From Excoecaria cochinchinensis (lineage: Eukaryota; Streptophyta; Magnoliopsida; Malpighiales; Euphorbiaceae), in contig CANTUQ010000159.1 in the NCBI GenBank assembly GCA_947683425.1, forward strand, positions 3,586,501-3,650,500: 64,000 bases of DNA, given 5' to 3'. The translations under genes and the position numbers were made by a program. This document shows positions 11,282 through 21,105 of this stretch, in pieces. Within the stretch, counting starts at the first letter, position 1. Each line of letters starts with the position of its first letter. The notes under the pieces are model-generated. The model was not told the origin of the DNA. It ran no database searches and was given only the letters and a program-made list of their open reading frames with translations.

Positions 11282-12405
11282 GGCATGCTCCCTAAACCCA
11301 GCCAAAACGCAGAAAGTTCTTCTTTTCCCAAAACTCTTTCAAGAATCTTTCAAAAACCACTCAATCATGCACAAACTCTTGCCTTATCATTCAAATGCAT
11401 ACCACAACATGCTTATGATCAAATTACACTCAATTATCACAAGATTCAACCATTAATATAAGGAAAAACATAAAATTGCATACCAACAACACCAAGAACA
11501 GAGTTTACCCAATTTCATGCAATTTCACTATCAAATCTCACATACCTTCAATTCAATCATTATTATGTATTACTAACACAATTACCCACATAAATCATGC
11601 ATGTACACATGCCACAACACTCAAAATTCTAGAAATTAAACAATACAAACACATATACAACCTAAATGAGAATTAGGGCAAAGACAACTCAATTAAACTC
11701 CCAAACTAAAATGCAGCAAACAAAGCTCCCAAACCAGGAATTGAAGATCCAAAAATCACTCTTCTTCAACCTTCAATCTTTTCCTTGCCCTTATCTTTCT
11801 TCTTGCCACCCAAAGTTTGCACAATAAAAACCAAGAAATCTCTTAATCCAAACCCTAACTCAAAAAAAAAACCAGAAGAAGAAGAGGAAGAACCCAAACG
11901 CAGGAAACCCTAAAACCCCAACTTACCTCTTCAAAGTTGACCTAAAGCTCAACCTAAATGGCTCCAGCTCACACACACAACCAGGTAATGAAGAACAAGA
12001 AACAGGAAAAGAAAGAAGAAGAGAAAATAGGAAGAGGAGGAGAAGAGAGAGCAGGAACGTGATCTGCGCTTCTCTCTCTCTCTTTCTTTTCCTTTTTCTT
12101 CTTTTCACATTAATTGCACACACCCACCAAGCCACATGGCAGCCTCCTATTGGTCCAATATTAAAATATCTTGTCTTATTACTCTTTGGTCCTTAGGCAA
12201 TTCCCACTTAAATCCTTAGCAATTCCCTTTTTGTCCTTGGCAAGTTACACTTCACTCACTAACACAATTCCTTCCTTAATAACTTAAATTATCTTTTCAA
12301 TTGGGTCCTCAAAAACTCAAATTTCACATGCACAAATTACCGAATTACCCTTGAAATCCCGACTTAGCGTGCCAAATCTGACTGGGCCCATTTTGGGTTG
12401 TTACA
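11282..12405 (-). mobile_element. Tekay-type LTR, 5' portion, minus strand
   Basis: On the minus strand it starts TGTAACAACCCAAAATGGG at 12405, the start typical of the Tekay-type LTRs here (compare D at 34465 and E at 52879). It has a pyrimidine-rich tract (minus strand, around 12100-12060) and a region similar to the D LTR around 33740-33800. It is cut at 11282 by the insertion of element C, so the rest lies left of the nested block. No purine tract or primer site adjoins 12405, so it is a solo LTR or the 5' LTR of an element. Flank CTACC at 12406-12410. Confidence 0.75.
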
Positions 12406-12716
12406 CTACCAATCGAAGAGCTAAAACCAAATGCCACCCCAATGATCAGGCTTAGCAATGCCATCATTCTAGTGGTTAGATTGGTAGAGCTTTTGGTAGA
12501 GCTCAAAGACGAAGTTGTTACCCATTTGTGTAAAACCACATTTATGGTTATGGACATGAACTTTGCATATAATGCAACTTCAGTAGACCACTTCTATTGC
12601 AGACTGGAGCTATAACTAGTGTCAGGTACATGGTCATGAAGGTGCCTACAGAGGTAGGGGAGACTATCCTAAGGGAAAATCAGAATGCCTGCTGGGAAGC
12701 ATACATTTTTATGTTC
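12406..12716 (+). pseudogene. Remnant of a Ty3/gypsy protease domain
   Basis: The plus strand reads short blocks that match the generic order of plant gypsy proteases. First comes a 'LKPNATPM' block near 12421, then 'FMVMDMNFAYNA' near 12540-12575, then, in a shifted frame, 'AITSVRYMVMKVPTE' near 12603-12650 followed by a Gln/Ala-rich stretch. At least one frameshift separates the blocks and the catalytic Asp motif is missing. This is an old fragment of a different gypsy element, by eye only. Confidence 0.45.
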
Positions 12717-13925
12717 TATAATAACCCAAAATGTACCCTAGATGGATTTGTACATCTCAAGGGCATAATGATGAAAAAAATGTGTAAATGAGTAATCGAA
12801 ATGGTTAAGTGAAGTTGAGGATGCAATCGGTATTAAATAAAAAGTCAAGGGTAATTTGGTAGATTGATATTTGAGGATCTAACCGAATAAATTAACAAAT
12901 ATTGTATGTCAATGTCTATATTGGAAAAAGTTGTATGTCTAATTCATAAAGATAAAATAGATGAGGGATCAAATTAGAATTGAGCATAAAAATCAAAGAA
13001 AGGCCATTAGGAGTTTGACAAGTTGAATTTTTGGATAATTATCAATTGATGGCCATCAAAAAGAGGCCAAAGTGGCTGCCATTAGGTGCAGAAGAGAGTA
13101 ACCTTTTCCTTTTTCAAATTGCTTTAAAATTCTACTATTCCTCTCACGCTAATGATTCCCAAATGGAAATCTTTGATTTCAAATGCAAGAATTAAGTTAA
13201 AAGAGGTAAGTTTTGTATGGTTGCATCTCCTTTCCTTTTGAATTTATAAGATTGAAATTTTAAGATGGAAATAGTGGTAACTGGAATTTATGACATGAAA
13301 TCTATGATAGGAAACAACAAGAACAATGAGGAAAGCAAAGATGAGGAATAGAGTCAAGTGGTAGAAGATTTAGTTCTTCAAAATAGGCTTGGGAACTTTA
13401 TATGTTTTTCTTTTTGGGTATTTGATGATAAATGATACGATTTAATATGTGTATGGATAATATATGTAATGTTGAGTTCAGTTGTGTTGATTGTTGTTTG
13501 TGAAAATGTTTGATTTGGGCATGTTGAGTTTTAAGGGAAAACTCTGTCAAAATTCAATCTAACCTTTGGTGATTATTTTGGTCATAGGTTGAGTTTTAGT
13601 GCTACAAATTGCATGATTTTAGTTATGTAGCAAAGATAAGACATATACCTAAATTGTCCTTAGAAATATCCATGATTTAATTTTGGTTTTAAGGGCTTTG
13701 AAATTGAGCAAAATCGAAGGGTATCTGTTTTGTCCAAGTCGTAGGAGTGGGTTGTATTTTTTTAATCATATCTAGAGTTTTATAAGTTCATATGATGTGT
13801 ACTTGGTTTCATTGGAAAGATAAGACATAGGGGAACAAATTTCTACAAGACTATTTTTCCTAAATATGATGTTTTCTATGTGAAAAACCTTATGTAATAC
13901 CGGACTTAGAATTGGTCATGTGCAG
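12717..13925 (+). mobile_element. Decayed Tekay-type LTR, first part
   Basis: Begins TATAATAACCCAAAATGTACC, a decayed form of the TGTAACAACCCAAAATGGGCC start. It includes an AAGAGGTAAGTTTT donor-like site (13198-13212) after a pyrimidine-rich segment. At 13926 another LTR begins; similar AT-rich sequence seems to resume at 26135. No genes. Boundaries are approximate because no target duplication was found. Confidence 0.45.
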
Positions 13926-14015
13926 TGTAACAGCCCGTATATGACCCTACGAGTAATATGTGTTTAATTGTGTGAGTTGGTATATGGCATGTTGTAGAAT
14001 TCTAAAATCTGGAAT
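13926..14015 (+). mobile_element. LTR of a further Tekay-type family, first 90 bp
   Basis: Starts TGTAACAGCCCGTATATGACC. It is interrupted at 14015 by the complete Tekay element and resumes at 23454, as shown by the GGAAT duplication on both sides of that element. Confidence 0.75.
14011..14015. other. Target-site duplication (GGAAT), left copy
   Basis: GGAAT directly before the 5' LTR at 14016. The same five bases follow the 3' LTR at 23449-23453. This fixes both ends of the Tekay element. Confidence 0.95.
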
Positions 14016-16408
14016 TATAACACCCCAAAATCACCCCAGTAGTTTGAGCCTGTCCGTATCTGTATGTGTGTACTTATGTGTTGTATGTGTGTATTAGTTG
14101 AGAAGAGGAAATAGGCTAGTGTAGGGTATGAGTGGAAGTATGGGAATATAGTGTAATAAGGGATAGTTAATGTGTATGATGATGTATGGGAGTAGGATGT
14201 GTTAGGGGACATGTGTCTTAAGGAGAGAGTGACATGTGGCAAAGTGGATAAGTGGGCATTTAATGGGTTGGTGAGTGAGAGAGAGAAAATGCAGCCATTT
14301 TCCCTTGTTTTCCCGTTCTCCCTCTCTTCTTCACGCCATCTTCCTCTTTTCTTCTTCTTTCTTCTTTGTTTTTCCTTCTTCTTGGCCCGATCTTGCTCCC
14401 TCTCCTTTCCCTTGAGTAGATTGAGTTGCTTAGCTTGTGATTTTTGAAGTTTAAAGGTGAGTTGGGGTTATGGGTGTTTTAGATTCTTCTTCTTCCTCTT
14501 CTCTAGGTTTTAGTTTATATGTATTTGTTTATGGGTTGTTTTAGAATTGATCTTGGTTATGGTGGGTTTGTGGTTCAGAGGAGGCTCCTAGACCGGCGAA
14601 AGGGAAAGAAATCGCTAGCGGGAGCGGAGCTCGCGAATAGGAGCTAAGGAGAGAAGGTTTGGGATTGTTCATCTTTTTGTACATCTTTGTGATTTGAGTT
14701 TAATAAATGTGCTTTTGTTTTGATTGGGATTATAAGTTATATTATTGTAGTTTAAATTACATTAAGCATGTTATGAAATACTAGAGAATGAATATTGTTG
14801 AAGGATTTATGGGAAATTATGTGAATAGTTATAATTGTTGTTAAAATTGCTGTTTTGGAAATTCTTAGAATTGGGCATGTAATTGACTTGATTTAATTGA
14901 GATAAATGGTGATAAAGTTGGGTTTTTATTTATGTTATGAGTTGTGGAAACTTGGATTGCTGAATTTTGAGGTTTGGAATCAATTTTGGAAGTTTGGATG
15001 TGATTTGTATAGGTTTTCTGCAGATTTTGGGCGTAAGAGCTGAAAAACCCGTGTCTGTCGCGAGCGCGACAGAGCGCGGAGGTTTCAGCCCTCGCGCCGG
15101 CGCGAGAAGTGTCGCGCTGAGAGCTCGACAGGGAACTCTCTGTCGCGAGCGCGACATACGTCGCGAGCGCGACAGAGCGCTCAATCTCCGAGCGTATGCA
15201 GGGCTCCCCTCTGTCGCGAGCGCGCGGTGGTCACGAGCGCGATAGATTTGAAAGGTTGCCTTCTGTCGTGAGCGCGACAACCGTCGCGAGCGCGACAGAG
15301 AGTGGCGCCTTCACCCTCTCGCGAGCGCGAGACTCTCTCGCGACCGCGAGACTTGGCGGGGAGTTGTGTTTTGGTCTCTGTCACGAGCGCGACAGTTGTC
15401 GCGAGCCCGACAGGCGCAGCTTCCAAACTTGATTTCTTTTCCTTTTTGCTTAATGACTTAATTTCTTTTGCATGCAGTTTTCATTAAGCTTTGACTATCT
15501 ATTTGCATAAATAATATATATGTAAACGTGATAAGATTTTGCATAACCTGCTAATGTCGGATAAGTGGATAGTTAGGCATGCCTAATAGAGTTATGTGCC
15601 GCTGCAGCTATGTGTACGACTTTGGACCCTGATCAGGTCCCCCGATTGGATCCTCGCGATCCCTCTGTCTGAATCTTTCTTAAGATTCTATGTGAAAACA
15701 ATTTGGAAACAAAATAAAAAGAATGATTCGATACCTTCGGGTATCTATGTGTCCATAATGTGATATTGATACTCTCAAGTATCTATGTGTACTCGTTATC
15801 CACTCATTATGATTAAGCAGGTGTCATTGTGTTTTGTACAAGGATCTTTGGACGATGATGCAAATATTTGAATTAACTATGTAAGGTTATATGTCTATAT
15901 TGTATTGTTATCATGTGTTTTCTGTTACCGTCACTGTGAGTGGCGGTCATGCATTATGTGTTTCCCCACTAAGCGATTTCACTTAGCACGGGTGTTTATC
16001 CGTGCAGGTGTGAAAGGTTTTGAGTACCATGGGTTGGGCGTGTCGCATCGGGAAGGCCAACGCAACTAGAGATCGGAAGTTTTATAGTATAGGCTTTCCT
16101 TTCTTTTGTAATAGATGTAATGTTTTGTTAGCCCTTTGGAACAATGTATCTTGGGCTTTTGTATATTCATTCTTCTTTTTGTAATCTGATGTAAGATGTA
16201 AAGAACCAATTTTGTATATTAATAAAAGTATCCATTTTGTTCTGTATCCCTCTTCTTTCTATTAAAGTTTTTATTTATACCGGATATGTGATTCTGTATG
16301 TGATGTTTGCATGTTTGTACTAGTGGGGTGTGACACTCCTATCTATCTTGGGTTCTTCTCGCTCTAATCACGAGTAGAAGTATCCATATTATAGGTTGGG
16401 GTGCGACA
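14016..16408 (+). repeat. 5' LTR of the Tekay element
   Basis: 2393 bp. The first two bases are TA instead of TG, while the 3' LTR has the proper TGTAACACC. It ends GGGGTGCGACA. Parts in order: pyrimidine-rich tract (about 14296-14410), donor-like AAAGGTGAGTTGG (about 14453), CpG palindrome array (15050-15415), CTAAGCG hairpin (15969-15986), AATAAA-like poly(A) signal (around 16221). The frames at 14930-15430 are products of the GC-rich palindromes. Confidence 0.95.
15050..15415. repeat. CpG palindrome array in the Tekay 5' LTR
   Basis: About a dozen copies of CTGTCGCGAGCGCGACAG or variants. The 8-base arms are exact inverted repeats around a central AG. Some copies read CTCTCGCGAGCGCGAGAC, in which both arms changed together. 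Decayed copies show TG or CA for CG. The 3' LTR array (about 22135-22455) has fewer copies, which accounts for most of the LTR length difference. Confidence 0.92.
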
Positions 16409-16413
16409 TTAGG

Positions 16414-16425
16414 TGGTATCAGAGC
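16414..16425 (+). other. Primer-binding site, initiator Met tRNA
   Basis: TGGTATCAGAGC, complementary to the 3' end of plant initiator tRNA-Met, five bases after the LTR end. It continues into gag about 90 bp later. Confidence 0.95.
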
Positions 16426-16515
16426 TATTGGTTTAGATGTTACTGGGTTTCAGTGTGTTAGTTAGTTGTTAGAGTTGTGTTGGCCTGATGCGCACTGCGT
16501 TTATGTTTTGTAGTT

Positions 16516-16860
16516 ATGGAGTCCGCTCGTGGATCGCTTGAGGGGTCAGCGGAAAGTGCGAATCCCCAAGAGTAGGATCCCTCAGTTTCTGATCCGGCTT
16601 AACCTCCTAGGGGGTATCCTAAGGTGCCTTTGGGACCAATGGAAGCGATGCTTCAGAGTATGACAAGGGTACTTGAAAGGGTAACAGCGCCAAGTGCCCC
16701 TAGTGAGAGGTTAAGAAAGCATGGTGCAGAGAATTTCTTTGGTACTAGCATAGATGAATCTTATAAAGCAGAGTTGTGGTTAGAGAAGACATCCAGAGTA
16801 CTTAGGGAGATAAGATGCCCACCGGAGCAAGAAGTGGAGTGTGCCCTGTCTTTGTTATAA
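16516..16860 (+). pseudogene. Tekay gag N-terminal part with nonsense codons
   Basis: An ATG at about 16516 begins 'MES', the same start as the gag of E (54302) and D (35167, minus). In the frame of the following ORF there are TAG at 16573-16575, TAA at 16600-16602 and TAA at 16858-16860. The last lies in the conserved block 'LLxGSAYDWW', where E has a Gln codon, so it is CAA changed to TAA. The rest of this stretch matches E gag well (for example 'EIRCP.EQ'). Gag from this copy should be interrupted three times although pol stays open. Translation past these stops is not expected. Confidence 0.85.
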
Positions 16861-19800
16861 GGTTCTGCCTATGATTGGTGGAGGTTGGTGGTTAGTCAAC
16901 CGCAAGTTCCTGAACCGATTACTTGGGAGTTCTTCGAGGGTGAGTTTCAGAACCGGTATGTGACCAAAGCTTATAAGGATGCCAAGTGGGCACAGTTTCT
17001 CACTCTTAAGCAAAGAATGATATTTGTGGCTGAGTATGAGGATGAGTTCAATAAGCTCAGTAAGTATGCGCCGCCAAGAGTTCTCACGGAAGAGTTTCGA
17101 TGTCAGCATTTTGAATCAGGCTTGAATGAGTCGTTGAAGGTGATGTTAATTTCATTGATGTCGGCTCCAAATGTGAAGTATTATCAGTTGGTTCAAGCAG
17201 CCTTGAGGGCGGAGCGTTCTGAGAATATATTGAGAGAAAAGGCTCAAAGAAGAAAGTTTGCAAGAGGTGGCTCTTCTTTAGGCAAGAGACCAAGGGAATC
17301 GCAAGGAAACTTTGCTGATGAGTCTGTAGCCAGTCCGACCCCTAGAGGGAGGAGACAGGGTTCTTCTAGGGGAGCGGGCTCAGGTAGAGGAGATGGCGCT
17401 CCCCGATGTACTCATTGTAACAAACAACATTGGGGTGAGTGTCGGTGGTTAACAGGAGGTTGTTTCAGATGTGGTTCTATGGACCATTTACTTGCAAATT
17501 GTCCGAACCGATTTGGAGATCCTTCGGGACAACAGGAAGGGAGCCGAGTTGGATCTAATGTACCCCAAGGAAGTCGTGATAAGGGTAGAGGAAGGAGTCG
17601 AGGTGGACGGCCTCGAGATAGAGAAGCCTCAGAATCAGTAGATCGCCCTGTGCCATCGTCTGGTAGGGCCTATGCTATGAAGGCCCGAGAGGAACAGAAT
17701 GCTCCTGAAGTGATTGCCGGTAAGTTCTCTTTGCTTGATTCTGAAGTTTATGTTTTGATTGACCCGGGCTCTACCCATTCTTATGTGTGTTCTGGTAAGT
17801 TGTGGGATAGTTTGGGTAGTGAGGAGAAGATGGAATATGAGATTTGTGTATCCAGTCCGTTGGGTCAGAGTATTATGGTTAATCGTGTATGTCGGAAGTG
17901 TCCTTTAAAGATTCAGGGTACAGAGTTTGTAGTGGATTTGATTTGTTTGCCATTTCTTGAGTTTGATATTATTCTGGGAATGGATTGGTTGGATAAGCAT
18001 CGCGCGGTAGTGGACTGTCATAGAAAAGTAATGGTTTTGAAGGATAAAGATCAAATGCCTGTTGTGGTAAAGGGAATTGGAAGTAGTTCTTTGCATAATG
18101 TGGTATCAGCTATGAAAGCCAGAAGATTTATCAGGAAAGGATGTGAAGCATTTTTGGCTGTGGTTTTAGATTCTCGGAGAGGTCAAGTTAAAATTCAAGA
18201 CATTCCGGTTGTAAGAGATTTTGTAGATGTTTTTACGGAAGAATTACCGGGACTACCTCCTGAGAGAGAAGTTGAACTGTCAGTAGAAATTCTCTCGGGG
18301 ACAGCTCCGATTTCTAAGGCTCCTTACAGAATGGCTCCAATGGAATTGAAGGAATTGAAGAGTCAGTTACAGGAGTTGTTGGATAAAGGGTTCATCCGGC
18401 CTAGTGTGTCACCGTGGGGTGCTCCAGTGCTGTTTGTTAAGAAGAAAGATGGAACCCTTCGGATGTGCATTGACTATCGACAACTTAACAAAGTGACTAT
18501 CAAGAATAAGTATCCATTGCCAAGGATTGAAGATCTTTTTGATCAGTTGAGAGGAGCTGGGGTATTCTCTAAGATAGATTTGAGGTCAGGCTATTACCAG
18601 TTAGGGGTTAAGGAAGCAGATGTGGCGAAGACGGCTTTCCGGACGCGTTATGGTCATTATGAATTTCTAGTGATGCCCTTTGGTTTGACCAACGCGCCTG
18701 CAGCCTTTATGGATCTGATGAACCGAGTTTTTCGACCGTATCTGGACAAGTTTGTCGTGGTATTTATTGATGACATTTTGGTATATTCCAGAGATCGCAA
18801 AGAGCATAAGGAACATCTTAGACTGGTATTGCAAATGTTAAGAGATCATCAATTGTATGCGAAACTCAGTAAGTGTGAGTTTTGGTTGAAAGAAGTAGCT
18901 TTCCTTGGACATGTGGTGTCAGCAGAAGGTGTGCGGGTTGATCCTAGCAAAATTGAAGCAATTGTTAATTGGATGCCTCCGAAGAATGTGCCAGAAGTAA
19001 GAAGTTTTCTGGGATTAGCAGGGTATTACCAACGGTTTGTTCAGGGGTTCTCAGTATTAGCATCTCCTTTGACCAAGCTACTTCGGAAGGATGTCAAGTT
19101 TGTTTGGACTAAAAAGTGTCAAGCCAGTTTTGATCGTTTAAAAGAGTTATTGGTTAAAGCTCCTGTACTCACACAGCCAGTTTCGGGTAAAGAATACACT
19201 ATGTACAGTGATGCTTCGGGTATTGGCTTAGGTTGTGTTCTGATGCAAGGGAATAAAGTAGTAGCATATGCATCGAGACAGTTGAAGCCTCATGAGCGGA
19301 ATTACCCGACTCACGATTTGGAGTTGGCAGCGGTAGTGTTTGCGCTTAAGGTTTGGCGACACTACTTGTATGGGGAGACGTGCAGAATTTTTACCGATCA
19401 CAAGAGTCTTAAGTATTTGTTAACACAGAAGGATTTAAATTTGAGACAGCGGAGATGGTTAGAGCTATTCAAGGATTATGATTGTATCATTGACTATCAT
19501 CCTGGTAAAGCTAACGTGGTGGCGGATGCTCTTAGTAGGAAGTCTTTGTCTGCGTTACTGGCTAGTCGAGGCAGGTGGAGATTTGATTCTGAAGGTGCTC
19601 TGATTGCTCAACTTAAAGTTAAGCCTAGTTTGAGATCAGAAATTGCAAAGGCTCAGTTAGATGATCATGTGCTTCAGCGTGTTTGTCAAGCAGTGAAAGA
19701 AGGCAAGCGGACTGAATACTTATTAGACAGTGAAGGAGTGTTGAGGCACGGTAATCGGTTATGTGTACCTAATGTGGGTGAGTTAAGAAAGAAGCTGTTG

Positions 19801-21105
19801 CAGGAAGCTCACTCATCAGTCTTCACTATGCATCCTGGTGGAGACAAGATGTATCAAGATTTGAAGCAATTTTATTGGTGGCCAGGAATGAAAAGAGAGA
19901 TAACAGAATTTGTTTCAAGGTGTCTTACTTGTCAGCAAGTGAAAACCGAGCATCAAGTGCCATCGGGATTGCTTCATCCCTTACCCATTCCTCAATGGAA
20001 GTGGGATGACATCACGATGGATTTTGTATCTGGTTTGCCCATGACTCAGCGTAGACATGATTCAGTGTGGGTTATAGTGGATCGATTGTCGAAGTCTGCG
20101 CATTTTCTACCAGTGCGAGTGGATTATTCGATGGACAAGTTGGCAGAACTTTATGTGGATGAGATAATCCGATTGCATGGAATTCCGTTATCCATTGTAT
20201 CAGACCGAGATCCCCGTTTTACATCCAAGTTTTGGAAAGAGCTTCAGGTAGCCTTGGGAACACGGTTAAATTTCAGTACTGCTTTCCATCTGCAGACTGA
20301 TGGTCAGTCAGAGAGGGTTATTCAGGTTTTAGAAGATATGCTCCGGGGTTGTGCTCTGGAATTCTCAGGAAGCTGGGATCGGTATGTGTCTTTGATGGAA
20401 TTCGCGTATAATAACAGCTATCAGGTAAGTATTGGTATGGCTCCTTATGAAGCACTGTATGGACGAAAATGTAGAACACCAGTATGTTGGACTGAACTGT
20501 CAGAAAAAGCTATGATAGGTCCGGATATAGTGCGGGATACCGAAGAGAAAGTGAGGGTTGTGCAACAGAACTTGAAGGCAGCTAAGGACCGACAGCGTTC
20601 TTATGCTAATTTGAAGCGCAGAGATATTCAGTATGAAGTGGGTGATAAAGTTTTCTTGAAAGTATCACCGTGGCGTAAGGTTCTCCGTTTTGGAAAGAAA
20701 GGCAAACTAAGTCCACGCTTTATTGGACCATATGAGATTCTAAGGAAAGTAGGTCCAGTAGCATATCAATTAGCTTTGACTTTGGAGTTAGCTAGATTAC
20801 ATGATGTTTTCCATGTGTCTATGCTTCGGAGATATCGGTCAGATCCTTCGCATGTGTTGCCAGTGCAAGATATTCGGATTCAGTCAGACTTTTCTTTTGA
20901 TGAAGAACCGAAAAGGATTTTGGATAGGGAAATCAGACAGCTTCGGAATAAGCAGATACCGTTAGTCAAAGTTCTATGGCAGCATCACGGTATTGAAGAA
21001 GCTACATGGGAACCAGAAGAAGCTATGAGATTGCAATACCCTCAGTTATTCGGAACAGGTAAGAATTTCGAGGACGAAATTCTGTTAAGTGGGGGAGTAT
21101 TGTAA
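16861..21105 (+). CDS. Tekay gag C-terminus and pol polyprotein with chromodomain
   Basis: One open frame from just after the last gag stop; the count below starts at residue 1 = 16885 (1406 residues, no good ATG near that point because the start is truly upstream). Retrotrans_gag to about 110; double zinc motif CTHCNKQHWGEC then CFRCGSMDHLLANC (about 174-207); aspartic protease with LIDPGSTHSYV (about 290); RT (about 450-700) with FIDDILVYS; RNase H with YSDAS (about 772) and HPGKANVVADALSR; integrase with HHCC zinc domain (about 985-1030) and DDE core with D in 'MDF', D in 'SDRD' and E in 'GQSERVIQ'; a chromodomain from about 1342 (PKRILDREI... WEP). The chromodomain should guide integration to heterochromatin. 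Catalytic residues look intact. The frame ends five bases inside the 3' LTR. Confidence 0.97.
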   Translation, partial: GSAYDWWRLVVSQPQVPEPITWEFFEGEFQNRYVTKAYKDAKWAQFLTLKQRMIFVAEYEDEFNKLSKYAPPRVLTEEFRCQHFESGLNESLKVMLISLMSAPNVKYYQLVQAALRAERSENILREKAQRRKFARGGSSLGKRPRESQGNFADESVASPTPRGRRQGSSRGAGSGRGDGAPRCTHCNKQHWGECRWLTGGCFRCGSMDHLLANCPNRFGDPSGQQEGSRVGSNVPQGSRDKGRGRSRGGRPRDREASESVDRPVPSSGRAYAMKAREEQNAPEVIAGKFSLLDSEVYVLIDPGSTHSYVCSGKLWDSLGSEEKMEYEICVSSPLGQSIMVNRVCRKCPLKIQGTEFVVDLICLPFLEFDIILGMDWLDKHRAVVDCHRKVMVLKDKDQMPVVVKGIGSSSLHNVVSAMKARRFIRKGCEAFLAVVLDSRRGQVKIQDIPVVRDFVDVFTEELPGLPPEREVELSVEILSGTAPISKAPYRMAPMELKELKSQLQELLDKGFIRPSVSPWGAPVLFVKKKDGTLRMCIDYRQLNKVTIKNKYPLPRIEDLFDQLRGAGVFSKIDLRSGYYQLGVKEADVAKTAFRTRYGHYEFLVMPFGLTNAPAAFMDLMNRVFRPYLDKFVVVFIDDILVYSRDRKEHKEHLRLVLQMLRDHQLYAKLSKCEFWLKEVAFLGHVVSAEGVRVDPSKIEAIVNWMPPKNVPEVRSFLGLAGYYQRFVQGFSVLASPLTKLLRKDVKFVWTKKCQASFDRLKELLVKAPVLTQPVSGKEYTMYSDASGIGLGCVLMQGNKVVAYASRQLKPHERNYPTHDLELAAVVFALKVWRHYLYGETCRIFTDHKSLKYLLTQKDLNLRQRRWLELFKDYDCIIDYHPGKANVVADALSRKSLSALLASRGRWRFDSEGALIAQLKVKPSLRSEIAKAQLDDHVLQRVCQAVKEGKRTEYLLDSEGVLRHGNRLCVPNVGELRKKLLQEAHSSVFTMHPGGDKMYQDLKQFYWWPGMKREITEFVSRCLTCQQVKTEHQVPSGLLHPLPIPQWKWDDITMDFVSGLPMTQRRHDSVWVIVDRLSKSAHFLPVRVDYSMDKLAELYVDEIIRLHGIPLSIVSDRDPRFTSKFWKELQVALGTRLNFSTAFHLQTDGQSERVIQVLEDMLRGCALEFSGSWDRYVSLMEFAYNNSYQVSIGMAPYEALYGRKCRTPVCWTELSEKAMIGPDIVRDTEEKVRVVQQNLKAAKDRQRSYANLKRRDIQYEVGDKVFLKVSPWRKVLRFGKKGKLSPRFIGPYEILRKVGPVAYQLALTLELARLHDVFHVSMLRRYRSDPSHVLPVQDIRIQSDFSFDEEPKRILDREIRQLRNKQIPLVKVLWQHHGIEEATWEPEEAMRLQYPQLFGTGKNFEDEILLSGGVL
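21087..21097 (+). other. Polypurine tract of the Tekay element
   Basis: AAGTGGGGGAG three bases before the 3' LTR, the plus-strand primer site. It follows 'GAGGACGAAATTCTGTT', a phrase also found in altered form before the LTRs of E and D. Confidence 0.9.

Noticed and set aside
15050..15415. Regular short palindromes could suggest a CRISPR array
   Set aside because: Eukaryotic setting, no constant spacer length, no cas genes; the repeats lie inside LTRs.
14930..15432. Several Arg/Ser/Ala-rich open frames on both strands (also 22015-22466, 32249-32543, 44684-45025)
   Set aside because: They are translations of the CpG palindrome arrays. They appear on both strands, are missing or altered in the partner LTR, and have no domain.
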